Shown here piece after piece: positions 25,501-38,842 of a stretch of 64,000 nucleotides of DNA (the stretch's first letter is position 1; the number at the start of each line of letters is the position of its first letter). This DNA comes from Membranipora membranacea (Eukaryota; Bryozoa; Gymnolaemata; Cheilostomatida; Membraniporidae). The notes beneath the pieces are model-generated. The model worked only from the letters and a program-made list of their open reading frames with translations. It did no database searches and was not told where the DNA came from. The DNA is taken from the NCBI GenBank assembly GCA_914767715.1, contig OU612065.1:2666001-2730000 (forward strand). Direction: 5' to 3'. Both the position numbers and the translations under genes were made by a program.

Positions 25501-27120
25501 ATTATGAGCCAGCTCAGTAAACTTGGAACATATTATACTAGTTATAAGCTATACTGATATGTATGATAGTTATAAGGTATACTGTTATGTATGATATTTT
25601 CAGGGTGGATATATATGGGTAACAGGACGTATTGATGATATGGTTAATGTATCAGGACATTTACTGAGCACTGCAGAAATAGAGTCAGCACTTATAGAAC
25701 ATGCAAGTGTAGCTGAAGCTGCTGTTGTATCACATCCACATGAAGTAAAGGGAGAGTGTACTTACTGCTTTGTCTCTCTCTGTCAGGTATATAACATTAT
25801 CACTGTAGGCCTTTGTGAGCAGCAGGTCTAACACAGCATTGTACATATACGGCATTTTTTTGAATTTTTTGCCCTTGATTTGGGCAAAGGGTTCAGCCAT
25901 TCATAATGAGGATGAAGATGTAATGAATCAGCTTGCAGACAAGTGAAGAAACCAATCTGTGAGATAGGTTTCTTGATAATTGGAGTTTATTTGCTGTCAA
26001 AGAATGCACCAAATTAATGAAGTTTGTGGATTTGATGTACAATTTGATACCATTAGAATCTTGAGTTGGTGCATGTTTCTTGATTGTTTTTTTATTTTTT
26101 ATTATGTAGGGTCTTGAATTCACTGATAAGCTGGTTGCAGAACTAAAAAACGCAGGTATGTATTGTGTCCATAATAATGTAAAACATCATTTATATATTT
26201 TGATGTAGTTGACTATTCTTCCATGCAAAAAAATTGGCAGCACAAAGTGTTTCACCCAATTAGATATCAACAACAATTTGAATAGAATGAAAACCTTACA
26301 AGTTTCTCAAAGAAAATTGTGGTCCCTCTATGAGTTTGGTGCAAAATTTTAAACAAAAAGCAAGATAAGCCAAGATGTGTTGGTACAACTAGATTTTGGG
26401 GTTATATTGCTTTGGCCTCAGCCTATGAGGATAAAAAAATGTACGTATGGCCAGCTTGACTTGTCAATGATTGTTGAGCTTTTGATGTGTTATTTTCAGT
26501 TGGATATTTGCCTGAAAATAGTAAATATTTTTTTTCTTTTTTATTAAAATTACTTCAATTTTTCTGCAATTGATCATTTTCACAGCTGATGAGATGTTTG
26601 GGCATATTTTTTTTATTATTTATATGGCTTTCTTCCTGCTCAAAGAAAAAATGTGTTCATCGCAGAAAATCACAAAATTACAAAAGATACATAGCGATCC
26701 AACAGAACATTCATAACAAGGCCATAAATACTGAATTTCCTACCCAGTAACAGCTCTGACCTTCATATGCCAAGCGTTTTTCGAATATTTTCAAACTAAA
26801 ATGGGAAAATGGGAAATCAATACTTGTATATTATGATATCACAGCCACTCATCCTTCTGACAGCAAATGTGTCAGGTTTAAAAGGCTCTCCACACTCCAC
26901 AGTATCATTCCTGCTTTTAGTGAGAACGAAGATTGGACCCTTTGCTCAGCCTGATGTCCTTCAGAATGCTCCTGGTTTGCCAAAAACCCGCTCAGGTAAG
27001 ATTATGAGGCGTGTTCTACGTAAGATCGCCCGCAATGATCGTGACATTGGAGATATCTCAACAATGGCTGACGAAACGGTTGTCGAGCTACTTTTCTCTC
27101 TAAGACCATCAGATTCATAG
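19569..27120 (+). CDS. ACSS2: Cytosolic/nuclear acetyl-CoA synthetase
   Basis: It activates acetate to acetyl-CoA using ATP and CoA, for lipid synthesis and histone acetylation. Fourteen exons: 19569-19882, 20440-20531, 21077-21180, 21565-21637, 22249-22324, 22646-22784, 23139-23254, 23471-23663, 24239-24372, 24636-24906, 25082-25207, 25604-25786, 26110-26155, 26921-27120. All joins keep frame, giving 688 residues (human 701). Seen: the N-terminal ACAS region with [21 protein letters not shown]-loop-like [12 protein letters not shown] (about 302-313, split by an intron), [12 protein letters not shown], adenylate motif FWQTETGGH (about 453), [10 protein letters not shown] (about 532), [18 protein letters not shown], and [11 protein letters not shown] with catalytic Lys near 649. 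All catalytic motifs are intact. There is no obvious mitochondrial leader, and the sequence resembles ACSS2 rather than ACSS1. The residue 220-266 insert is Ser/Asn/Asp-rich and poorly conserved, as in the family. Confidence 0.97.
25301..25334. mobile_element. 34 bp hairpin with CAGGGAGGG ends in ACSS2 intron
   Basis: CAGGGAGGGTGGGA and its complement close a tiny hairpin ending CCCTG. TGATTTTGA occurs directly on both sides (25292-25300 and 25333-25341), overlapping the last two bases of the hairpin, so the true duplication is 7 to 9 bp. It is probably a minimal relic of a hAT-like element. Confidence 0.6.
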
Positions 27121-27471
27121 TCATATATATCTAGTCACATGGAGCAGGCCGGCCATCCTTTGTTGCATGACCAGTTTCAATGACCTTTAGGTAAATGTCT
27201 AACCTTGCAGTTATCTTGATACAGACCTATCTGACTTAGTATTACAACATGTAAACAGTTTTCCTTAAATATAGATGCAATAATTGTCTTTCATATGCTT
27301 TCTCTTATGATCTGATTTTTTCAGTGTATTTTACTCTGTTAAAATGTTTCATGATGCTCTGGAGTTTTGGCTGCCAATGAAATTCCATCAAGAAGTTCCC
27401 TGTATACTATTTTCACTCAATACGACATTGTCGTAATTCTTATCCAAAATCCGACATGGTTGGTGGACAAC

Positions 27472-28486
27472 CATAGACTTAATAATAAACCTAGACAGGA
27501 CACTGTATGGAGCATTAGCATTGAGGCACTTAATTATGGTGACGCGACGTCACTGGAGGGTGTAGAAACAGTGATTTTTCTCATAGCTATCATTTATTTA
27601 CCGTTCCCAGCTCGGGTTAAATGTTGATAACTAACTGGCTTCAATCGGAATTTAAGTTTGAAAATTGCAATAGATTCAGCAGCTTCTGGCGATCACTTTG
27701 ATAGTCGGTTTAGCTCCATAGCTTAAATATTATCAAAAGAGCAAGCTATTTAAAACGGTGCATAGACTTAAAGCTATAATTCTTTTTGCAGTTTCGGCCC
27801 TGATTTAAAGTTTATTTCCTATCAATTTGGATGGGATTTTGAGTTTGAAAATTGCAATAGATTCAGCAGCTTCTTGTGATCATATTGATAGTCTGTTTGG
27901 CTTTGTAGCTCAAGTATAACCAGGGAGTTTAGGACTTTCCTCGTTGGTATAACCGAACAAGCAAGCAATTGAAAACCGTTATACTACTAATAATGACACA
28001 TTTATTGGCTGATGGAAAGGGGTAGCAAAGAAGAAAGTCCTGAACTCCCTGGTTATACTTGAGCTACAAGGCAGAAGAGACCATCAAAATGATCTCCACA
28101 AGCTACTGAACCTATTGTAATTTTCAAACTCAAAATTCCAACAAAATTGTTTTTAATCAGGACTGAAACTGCAAAAAAATTATAGCTTTAAGTCTATGCA
28201 CCGTTTTAAATAGCTTGCTCTTTTGATAATATTTGAGCTATGGAGCTAAACCGACTATCATAGTGATCGCCAGAAGCTGCTGGATCTATTGCAATTTTCA
28301 AACTTAAATTCCGATTGAAGCCAGTTGAGTTATCAATATTTAACCCGAGCTGGGAACGGTAAATCAATGATAGCTATGAGTAAAAATCACTGTTTCTACA
28401 CCCTCCAGTGACGTCGCGTCACCATAATTAAGTGCCTCGCTTCAGCTATATACAGTGTCCTGTCTAGGTTTATTATTAAGTCTATG
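27472..28486. mobile_element. 1,015 bp palindromic foldback element
   Basis: The left arm from 27472 (CATAGACTTAATAATAAACC) reappears as its reverse complement ending at 28486. Complementarity continues inward for about 480 bp per arm with scattered differences and small indels. The centre (about 27955-28030) is unpaired. Near the centre each arm carries CAGGGAGTTTAGGACTTTC or its complement, the same end motif as other hairpins here. Within each arm, a stretch around AAAATTGCAATAGATTCAGC occurs twice, so the arms were built by duplication. There is no transposase frame and no clear target duplication. Confidence 0.85.
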
Positions 28487-29222
28487 TGCACAACACAATT
28501 CCATTACCTCAGTTCATTATTATACCACTTTTTATGTTAGATTAGGCCTTCTATACTTTATACGTTTATATTATCATTTATCATCTCATTTCCAGACAAT
28601 AGTTTAAAATTGTAAACTTTTTAAAAATATCAGCTTTTTCCTAACATAGTAGACAACTTGTTCAAAGACAGGAAATGGTAATTGAGTTTGTGTCTTTTAC
28701 CTAGATGAACAGCTGCCTCTTTTTGATAGTTACTGGATAATAAATATCATAGGTCATATTTTAATAAAGCAGACAGTCATAGTCAAAGTTGTAGTGGACA
28801 AAAATCCCTCACTCATCAAGGCGTTGTATTTCAGCAACTATGTTATCCTCCTTAAATTATCAAGGTTTTAGATATTTATCAATACTGAAATGCTATGTGT
28901 AGACAGTGGTGTTCCGGTGGGATTGTCTGACGGCCCTTTGTTTTAGCATAACTGTAATGACTATCTATAAAATAACTTGTAAAATGAAAATCTCATCCCT
29001 GCATCTGGCCATTACATTACCTTGTTGTTCCTCCAGGGTGTTGGGCATGAGAATAAGACTTGACATACTATCACCAAGATTTTAACCTGAAATAGTCTCT
29101 TCTAGCCTTGGTTGTCAGTTGTCTTCCCTCTGGTCATGAGAGCGCAACTTTGTGCAGATCAGCTTGAATCCCACAGAGCAGGGAGAATTCTCCCTGAACA
29201 GAGCAAGGAGCCTTTTACCAAC

Positions 29223-29305
29223 AATGAACTAAACCTCCAATGAACTAAAGGTTTACCAATGAACTAAAGGTTTACCAATGAACTAAAGGTTTAGTTCATT
29301 GCTTT
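29223..29305 (+). repeat. Tandem 19 bp repeat
   Basis: AATGAACTAAAGGTTTACC is repeated about three times after a diverged first copy, and ends in a partial inverted copy (GGTTTAGTTCATTG), so the array can fold back on itself. Confidence 0.8.
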
Positions 29306-29588
29306 TACCAGGGAGAATGCTTTTACTCAGATCAGAGTTCAATATAAAAATTACTTAGTCTTTCAATATAGATACCATAGTCATATTTGAACAAGGCTTT
29401 TCAAGACAGGCTAGTTGACTTGTTATTATTTCTTCAATGCAGTTTCCTCAACTTTGCTTATTTTTTTCGAAATCATACAATGTGGATATTGGTTTGTGAA
29501 CTGAGTTAGTTTGTTAGTCAAGTGAGTCACAGTCAGAGAGATTCCTCATCATCATCAGGAACTTCATAAAAAGAGTTTTGTCTTGTCA

Positions 29589-32500
29589 ATGGCAGAGGGA
29601 GGTGAGGGTTTCGATGGAGCTGCTGAGCACAGAGATAGTGAAGAACTGGCTAAGATAACCCAATACCAGGTAACATTGATCAGTACTTAATAGTCTATAG
29701 ATAGAGATGTGTATGTTTTATTTTGCAACTTGATTGATGATGATGTACATGATGTAGTTGTATTTTGATGATAAATTGAAGTATTAGACTAATAGTATTA
29801 TTAAAATGATAAATAGGTATTATATATAAATAATCAAGATTGGTAGTCGTAAAGAAACAATGTAGATAGGCCTATTCCAATCCATGAAAGTACACTCATG
29901 TCATAAATAATAGTCATACCCATCATCATGAAAGATTTAAACATGTAACTGTAAGCTACATAGGCCTATATGGCTCCTCCTCTTGTATAGATTCTATGCA
30001 AGAGTTATGGATGAATATAACTCTTGATAGCTCCCTTTAGCGTATTGTATACATGTATGCATATCATTGGTATGTGTGTAGTATGCAAGTGGAATAATAA
30101 ATAAGACTTGACTACCTACTTTCTTACTTTACAAATACAACTACCAATCATAATCGATTATACTAGGCTTACTATCTACTGGGGTTGGCAACCCATAAAG
30201 GTATCAGGGATAGCTCAGTGTAAGAGGCGACATATTAAGGGATCCCAAGGTCTTGTGATCACTGTTATTTGTCTAGTACTCACTGACTTGGCTGTCGCGG
30301 GCTACTCACCCTAGCCGACCTCGAACGATTAATGGATAATGGGTTTGCAATATTGCCTGGACCTTCAACTATGAAATTGACGATCTTCCTCGAAATCAAA
30401 CCAAGAAAAGCTTTGTTGATACAACTTGAACGTACCTTACTTGTCCATGATCAACGCCCTCAAAAATTTTATATATACATAGTACTGCCAAGTTGCTAAT
30501 GTGTGATTGAAGCAAGTAACTTTGCAAGTAATAGCCAATGACCAGCTTAGTCAGGGTAGGCAATGTCCCGTTCTTGGGCGAGTATTATCTTGAACCTCAA
30601 GTGCCTTTCAGTAAACGCAATGTTCCCTTACTTTTTGGGTTAGAGTGAAATTACCCATCAAGTTGCCTATACCAAAATTCTGCATCTTGACATCTTGGTT
30701 TGGTAAACAATACGAGGTACATGCTACATTGTTTATTATGTTACCCATTAATAGTAATATAATGTGCCTCTAATATATCGCCATTTGCGAGGTGATGGTC
30801 ACATGTACATGAGTAAAATGTAGTTTTGAAATTTGTTCTTATGTAAAACTACAACTAAGCAGTGTGACATCCCATTTTCTTTTTTGTAGGAATTGACCGG
30901 GATTGATGATTTTGAAAAATGTCGAGAAAAATTGGTTGAACACGATTGGGATATGGAGGTTAGTACCTTACTTTCAGCTCAAATAAATCAGATATTAGGG
31001 AACCGGGGACTACCCACAGTGATCAGCGGGCTGCAATGCAAGTTAGTGGCATTACATTTCCATGAGTGTTTGATAATGTAATGCCAATAACTAGCATTGC
31101 AGCCTACTAAGCACTTAGACTGGCTGTATATCTCATCTCTGTATATAACTCATTAGACATTACCATTATATCAGAATTGATCCATTTTGAATGAAGTCAT
31201 CACTAATTATTAGGATTGTGAAGAAAATAAGCATTTAAATTGATTAAATTTATTCAGTTGATGAGCCTGTGCTGAACAGTCAAATCAATATTCTCAACTG
31301 ACATGAAGTCACTGCTGAAATCTTGCATGATCACAGCTGTAGTATTGACTGAGTATTAGGTAGTCCTGTAATATGAGTCGGTCTGATCCGATTCTGATAG
31401 GAAAAGCGTGCTGAAAAGAGGGTTACCTTGATAACCGCTTATAATAGGATAAAAATTATTTTTGATTCAGAATCTGCAGCATTGAAAACTCATATGGATA
31501 GAGTTTGGGAAATAATTTTAGTATTTGGAGAGCCAATTATAGAATTTTCTGCCTGTTTTACGGACCATTTGGCAGAATTTTTCATGAGTTTTGTCACTAA
31601 AATTAAGATTTATCAACGTTCAAGCCTCCAATAATTTGGAAACCCTGTCTCACAGGGTTTTCAATGGTGCAGAATCTGAATCAAAACTCATTTTCATCCT
31701 AGCATAAGCGGTTTTCAAGACAACCCTCTTTCAGCAGGTTTTTCCTATGCGGCGTGGGTTAAAAGTACCAAACTGGAGAGAGGACAACTTCGATTTGAGG
31801 CATAAATAAGAGCTCAGAAAACTGTCTATTTACTGAACATATTATCTGTATCTTCATAGTACACATACTAGGTTATAATATAATAGGCTTCAGATTATCA
31901 TGGCATTATTTTCATTTTAGCGAGCAGTCCATGATACATTCAACGAGAGAGAAGGCGTGACTGGCATGTACAATGAGCCGTCTCCAACAGAATTACGTCA
32001 AAGGAATGTGCCATCTTCTCCTCCCCCTATAAACAATGATGGATTAACTCAAAGGTTTGTACCCTTAGCTAAAGAAAACGCCTGTCACAGCCGGTGAACT
32101 TTAGCAGATGGGTTTGATTTTAATACCCTATAGTGATATACCAAACTGAATGTTACCATCTAAAGGCACATTGAGCTCTCACCGATAGCCTGCGGACCTG
32201 GCACATTGAGCTCTCACTGATAGCCTGCAGACCTGGCACATTTAGCTCTCACTGATAGCCTGCAGACCTGGCATACGACATTATAAGACCAGTGATCATT
32301 TCTCATAATCGAACATTCTGTCTCACAATTTTCACAAAATTCTCCAGAAATATTTCAAGATGGAGATAAATGTGAGGAGCTTCAGAATATCAAACCAAAT
32401 ATGATGTTAAAAAACCCGACTGTTGCAGATTGTTGAGGGCTGTCATTCTTATTCCTAAGTCACTTGAAGAAAACTGTGCTAAAATGTTGCATTGATCTTG

Positions 32501-35500
32501 TTTATAGAGTATATCAGCCACATCGGAGACAGAACCCTGAGGAATGGGGACTTCTGACTTGGGGAGCACAGCTATTTTACTTACCCTTCCGCTTCGCATA
32601 CACCACAGTCTTTGATATTATACAATTTTTCTGTGAGTAACCACTGAGATATGTGATATCTTGCTCATCACAAAGTTTCAAATATTGAAACAAGGGCAAT
32701 GAAGCTGTCTGCTCCTTGAGAAAATGATTATATTTGACCCATATCTTTCATTGAGACCCATTAGTGCTATATATGCTTTCACTCTTTGGTTAAAGCAATG
32801 CCATTAACATCAGTATAGTGCCCTCTAGCTGTATTTGATTGTACCCCCATTAGCTCTACAGTCGGCTCTGCAGTCCATTATTAATACATAATGATGAAAC
32901 TTTTGGTTTTGGCTGCGCAACTTTTCACAAAAAGTACAACATAGTATTTGATGTAGTTGTCCGGTGTATTGTTGAGCCAGTCTGAAGTAAAATGAATACT
33001 TGGGGTTCCCTTAATCAGGAAAAGATTTCGATTGTCTATTCTTAGGTTAGAACTTCCTGACTCTTTGTTCCGCTAACTAATCTCATTTTGATATCTCTTT
33101 ACTTTTACAGTAGGAATATTCAGACCCGATCCACGGAGACGTAAGTTTGTTTGTATTTACATAGTTATGTATGTAATCTGAGGTAGATTTTATTTTTAAA
33201 TTGGATTTTCTGCTACCCATATTTTTCTGTTATTAAATTCATGTTCATGATTGGTATTGCGGGGAACAACCACCATTTTCCATACATACAGTCACTCCTT
33301 TAGAATAATCGGCTCTGAGGAAGATTAAAGAAAACTTAAGATAATCAAAAGCTCACTGTGTTGCCATGATACACTTGAGTTGGTTAATCTCACGTAAAAA
33401 AAAACTTGTCCCCATTGATACCGTGATGCACTATGGTGTACAAATAAAATACGAATATATGTTATTGGAATGCTGATAATAATTTTGGCATACTGAAGGA
33501 CCATTTCGGTCTCTCATCTCAGTAGCCAAATTATTCCAGAGCTCTGATACATATTTTTAGGGCCAACAGATCCAGTTGCTGATGTGCAGAACTTTATAAG
33601 AGAATATAACCAGATATATGGAAGAGACCATCCCACATTTTACCACGGGACATATAGTCAGGTAAGCAGATATACTGTGTTGTGCCTGTAACCTGCCCAT
33701 GCATCACAATTTGTTTGATATTATGATTCATGATGCATCTCACCTGGTAGATGTTGTTTGCCGTATAGATCTCAATATTACAGTATTATGAAATAAAAAT
33801 GTATATGTATTAACCTTTTTTTGTGTGTGTTCTTGCCTCAGTAGAACACTACAAAGTGCTTTTAAACACAGCAGTAGCTAGCTAGAATGTATTATTTTCA
33901 TTTCAAGCAATTTGCACACTATTGTTTCAGGCTCTTGCCGATGCCAAAAAGGATTTGAGATTTTTACTGGTGTATTTACACGGCGATGACCACCAGGACA
34001 CAGCGTCTTTTTGTGAAGAAACACTGATAGATGAAGCTGTCATTGACTTTCTAAACACTAATTGCCTCTTCTGGGCTTGTAACATCAATAGCGGAGAAGG
34101 TTATCGAGGTAAGATATCACATTAAACTTTCTATAGACCACACTTTTTTTATATCTGATACATACTGACTCTTGTGTTCTTGACTGGGCACGTAGACCAC
34201 TGATAAACTAGGCTATCTTTACCACAAAGGTGATGCCGTAAGACTAAGTATGCATCATGTGCGACCTTGATTTGCGCATGTGCAATAACAATGAGTTTTT
34301 TTCAGGTCCTAATAGCAAATTTGGTCATGTAGAATGTGACAGCCCCTATATGAACTGATAATCACTTTGAGCTAATATTAACAACAGAAGATAACTCTTG
34401 CTATCAATTCTGCATGTATTGGTTAGAGTAACCACCAGAGCAGGTGGCCAATCAAATAACTTGGAATTCCGAGGCTGAATTTCACAGAGAACAGCACATG
34501 CGCTGAATCATTTTGATAGCCAAAAAGTTGCAGATGTTGTTAGATCCAAGACATGAGGATATAAGAATACTGCTATAGTATTCTATAAGACGTTACACTG
34601 TATGTAGTCTGAGTAGTTAAATGTTAACAATAATCTATTAGTGTTTGTATGAAACTCACAAGAAATGGATGAAACTGATTTAGGATGTTTTTGCAGGTCA
34701 CTGCTCATTTCTAAGTGGTAGCACATTTTCCAACAAAGCAGTAAAAAAAATGTTCCGTGAGAGAAGATCACCTGATCATTTTACCGTGAGAGGCTTATTT
34801 TTGCTATCATCATAATAATAATATTAATATAAATTTGAATAAAGTCATAGCATAGCATAGTTTTAGAGTTACTAGGTGGCAAGATAAAAATTCAAAGCGT
34901 GAAAAGATTAAATCCCTTTTATCCAAAGAAATTGTTGTATATTAATATATTCTGCGTGAAAACCCTGAAAACTGTCAAATGTTGGCATTTTAGTGTTGCA
35001 TCTCTGACAACCCATACCAAATATATGTACTCATCCTAATTATGTTGTTTGTTTGTTATTTTAGTATCACAAGCACTGAGAGAGAATACATACCCGTTCT
35101 TAGCAGTTATTGTATTAAAAGACAATAAGATGACAGTGGTGGCCAGAATAGAGGGCTTAATGTGTAAGTATATTCGCTCGAAGAAAACCTTATAAAGATA
35201 ATTTTCTTTTAGTGATGTGAGTAGTTCTGTAACCTTTCAGTATGTGAGCTGCCTCATATCACAAGTTATCACATGTACCATGTCATGTATATGTCAGACG
35301 ATAGTTAAACACAAATTTGTAGCAAAAGGCATTATATGAAGCAGTAAGTTTCTAGATGCTCAAGAGTGTAGGTGAATGTTTCCTCTGAATTGTATGAAGT
35401 CAGTGAGTATAGCATTCTGACATCCATAAAGCCATCAGAGACTTTAGATAGTCATCTTTGGTCTGTGTACACATTCTAAATGTCGCCATCCTCTCTCTGA

Positions 35501-38347
35501 ACTTTCTTTTGTATACTGTCTGTACCCTCTTCTATGTGATTGTCTTATTTGATGTGCCATCTCTTCACTCTTGTTACAGCCGCAGACCAATTGCTTCAGG
35601 CTCTACACAGAGTGAAAGATGACAATGAAATGCATCTGATCTCTGCAAGAGTGGAAAGGTAACACACATATAAATCATTCTGTCAAATAATGGGTTTGAA
35701 AGATATATGTTGCTATGAGGAAATATAAGTGGTGAGGGACTCACCTCAAACCTACGTGTTCCATTTAGTTGAAATGGGCGGTATCCATCGATCTTCTATA
35801 CTTGAGGTATTTTTTCACTGTCATTCGTATAAACTGATAGATTCCAATCAATTTGGTTATTGCGATGGAATCCCCTGATATATACATAATTATTACAGAG
35901 ATGAGAGGCGATTAAACCAATCACTGAGGGACGAGCAAGATGCTGCATATCTCGAGTCAGAAAGACAAGACCGAGAAAAGGTATTAAATCATCTCTTCTA
36001 CCAACTCATATCAACATCATTCACATTAGTCACCTCTGTCAGAACGCACTCCCAGCCTAGCTCATGTCTAGTCGAGCCGTATCCACCTACTTTGTCTGAA
36101 TATCTCATATTGGTAGCTAAATCATAAGAGAGGTCATGCTGATTTATGGTACTCAAAAATCTCTTGGATGCTTTTTCCGATAGATAGTTATGCACTTTAA
36201 TGGACATGTAACTTTCCAAACTTACCAACCATCATTTCAAATCTTACCTATTTGGCCCAAACATAATGCCACAGAATGTTTCAAGTTGATCTCAATAAAG
36301 GAGATAATAGGTTCACTTGTCGGTTAGAGTCTATCTTAAAATCCGTATATTTGGTATTGGCCCTAAGATCCGACAGAGTTTGCATGGTTTAGCTCTGCTG
36401 TTACCGATTGGGTGAGAAGCTTGACAGAAAATGATACTGAGAAAATTTGGGCTGAGCCAAAGAGCCAAAAGTTGTCTGAGGAATACTCTGATTGTAACAC
36501 ACGTGATTACATTTAATTGGGAGTTTGTGTCCTTTGTTAGTTGGTAAGTTCCAACGAGCTTTATGAATATTGTGTGATTTTCTACATCATCAACTGTCTG
36601 TATTTCCAAATTCCGGGAATCAAAAGACGCATGAATGACCTTCTGTTTCGTTAAGGCAATGCACTGACACTCATTTTCAGACCCATGTGATTTGTTATCT
36701 AGACGTGATTAAAAAAACAGACGGCTCTCAAAATTTTGGCAGTGCAGTCACACCGAAAATGTTCTACAAGAATTCCTCAATCACATTACATTGCAAAATG
36801 GCTATTTTCTCTGTTACTTAACTGACCATTGAGGCGTGTGTCTAATAGTGTGCTTATTTAATGTTGCAGAAATTGATGGCACACAAAGTTTTGTATAAAT
36901 ATTTATCAGTTAACCTTTGGGGGTTTTTTTTATAGTTTTTTGTTATGGCTCCAACCAAATCAAAGATATTTGACAATTGGCCTAAACCTTATATAGAAGT
37001 TTTGCCAATAATCAAACCATAGAAGAATGCTAGAGAAGCACGCTCAAAGCAAAAGACACAACCAAATTTTATTAAAATGACATTCTGGGAGATGACCAGA
37101 TCACCGTGAAAGTGTTTTTATGTTTTACGAATCTCCAGGGTACCCTTCCTGCTTGAGGCCAATACATTAGCGAAGATGTCAGGGTTTCTCCAGTGAATGG
37201 TTTCCAGGAATAAGCTACTGTTTGACAATAGTAGGAAGGTTATATGTAGGCCTACTGGGCTGTAATTAGTTAATCCTACAAAATTGTACGATAGAGTTCA
37301 GTGGTTAATTCATCTGAAATTCTTTGTGATTCTCAGGCAAAAAGAAAGCAAGAAGAGCTCGATAAAATAAAGGCGGAAGAAGATAGATTGAAACAGGAAG
37401 AACAAGACAGACTGCAAGAGCTGGAGGTCTGACATAACGAAATCAAAATATGTTCCGGCTGTATTAAATGCTTTTATATTGATTGACATTACACCAAGTC
37501 GGCAACATAACGTATTTATGTTGTAATATCTTGAGAAGGCCCACTTTCTGTATGACAATCGCTGAATGGTATATATGGTTGTTCATTTATGAACAATCTT
37601 CAGGTTTTATTATGGGTAAACAATTATGTAATTGTATGACATGATATGTTACTAGAATCAGGAGAAGTTGAAGGAACAATGGAGATTAGAAATACCTGAA
37701 GAACCTGCAGCAGACCACCCAGATTGTGTCAAGATACTCATAAAACTACCATCCAGCTCAAGAATAGAAAGAAGATTTCTCAAAACCCATTCTCTCAAGG
37801 TATTTAACCTATCCATGGTGTATAAATAGTTACTGTTATATAATAACCTGTTCAACAGACAGATCAACGAGTAAGGATATACGTAAATCTTGGTTGTATG
37901 TCTATGTTTATAAATGTCCGACACTGATCATGTGATATACTTTTGCGTGTTCATGCGCTTTATGTATGATCTCAATCTCAGTGCTGCCCATGACCTTGAA
38001 TACGCTAGGCTATGTTTTGCTATTTTTTACCATCTGCCTTCCAATAATAACTGATAAGCAGTTGTCTCGATTCAACTCCTTCACCCATGAATTGTTTGTT
38101 GAAACTTCATGCCTGTTTTGTTTTATGACAAGTTTACCTTTGTAGATGAACTATAACCATCTTTTTGTAGTATCTGTACTACTTTGTGTTCTGCCACGAA
38201 GATGCACCCGACAACTTTGACATTGTAACCAACTTCCCTAGGAAAACATTACCTTGCAAACCGGCAAAAGGGGAGGAGCCCCCTACCTTTATGGATCACG
38301 GGATTGTACGCTCAGAGATGCTCTTTGTACATGACCACGATGCGTAA
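29589..38347 (+). CDS. FAF2: FAS-associated factor 2 (UBXD8), ER and lipid-droplet p97 adaptor
   Basis: It recruits p97/VCP to the ER and lipid droplets for ER-associated degradation. Thirteen exons: 29589-29669, 30890-30958, 31921-32054, 32508-32632, 33111-33140, 33561-33661, 33931-34108, 35065-35163, 35580-35658, 35899-35980, 37337-37426, 37656-37799, 38171-38347. All have GT-AG ends and matching phases, giving 462 residues (human 445). Domains in order: UBA (about 20-55, with TGIDDFEKCREKLVEHDWDME); membrane hairpin (about 112-146, TWGAQLFYLPFRFAYTT then FDIIQFFLGIF); UAS thioredoxin-like region (about 155-295, LRFLLVYLHGDDHQD and SQALRENTYPF); charged coiled coil (about 300-355); and UBX (about 370-460) with the FPR loop (NFPRKTLP) that binds p97. 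All parts are intact. An AATAAA lies at 38728. Introns carry tandem repeats and one foldback element. Confidence 0.97.
31399..31830 (+). mobile_element. Truncated copy of a foldback MITE (FAF2 intron 2)
   Basis: It is highly similar to 51384-51815 along its length, ending in the shared right terminus GAGCTCAGAAAACTGTCTATT. The left terminus is missing: similarity starts abruptly at the GTGCTGAAAAGAGGGTT stretch. The body is itself a hairpin, since AAAGAGGGTTA near the left is complemented by AACCCTCTTTC near 31722. No coding potential. Confidence 0.8.
32165..32270 (+). repeat. Three tandem copies of a 35 bp unit
   Basis: The unit begins GGCACATTGAGCTCTCAC and contains GATAGCCTGC. Three copies differ by a few bases, in FAF2 intron 3. 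Confidence 0.85.
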
Positions 38348-38727
38348 GATGGAGTTTGATCATTTGTATATGTCAATTGCAATAATATGTGTAATATGTT
38401 TAGTTTAGTGTTTTCATCATAGACAAACATATGTTTTGTCTATGGTTTTCAAAGTCAAAGTCAGCCTAGCTCTTGGCATTAGCTATTTCTTATGTTTGTA
38501 TTGTATGTATTGAACAAGTATTAATACATAATACAAGGTCATAAAAATCGTATTATACAGAAAAAAAATTCAATTTATAGACCACAATCAACAATATCAA
38601 ACTTATATCAACTGTTTTAATTAAATAGTTAGTGATGAACACAGCTACATATTAAATGGTTCTAGTTTGTACGTAGAAATCAAACAGCAGTTTTTTTCAA
38701 GTTAGTATAAAATGAATAGAGATTGCC

Positions 38728-38733
38728 AATAAA
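38728..38733 (+). terminator. Candidate polyadenylation signal of FAF2
   Basis: AATAAA lies about 380 bp past the FAF2 stop codon and before the convergent DHCR7 stop. Confidence 0.4.
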
Positions 38734-38805
38734 CTCAAACAATTATGAAAGACTTGAGGAATTGAAGATTAAAACTCTCCTTTGGCTTGTCCGTGGAGGT
38801 GCATA

Positions 38806-38842
38806 CAATCAATACAATCAATACAATCAATACAATCAATAA
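38806..38842 (+). repeat. 9 bp microsatellite AATACAATC
   Basis: About four head-to-tail copies of AATACAATC in the gap between FAF2 and DHCR7. Confidence 0.85.

Larger units (their letters stand above)
27121..29588. other. Spacer between ACSS2 and FAF2, mostly repeat
   Basis: No gene seen. It contains the 1 kb palindrome 27472-28486, a short hairpin CAGGGAGAATTCTCCCTG near 29180, and a 19 bp tandem repeat at 29223-29305. The rest is AT-rich unique-looking DNA that should include the FAF2 promoter and the ACSS2 3' UTR. Confidence 0.5.

Noticed and set aside
27367-27627. 86 codon frame after ACSS2
   Set aside because: It overlaps the 1 kb palindrome and shows no conserved features.
30211-30265. 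tRNA A-box-like TAGCTCAGTGTAAGAG, possible SINE
   Set aside because: No acceptable B box at the right distance and no arms that pair.
29223-32270. CRISPR-like direct repeats
   Set aside because: Tandem units abut with no spacers, and the DNA is animal.
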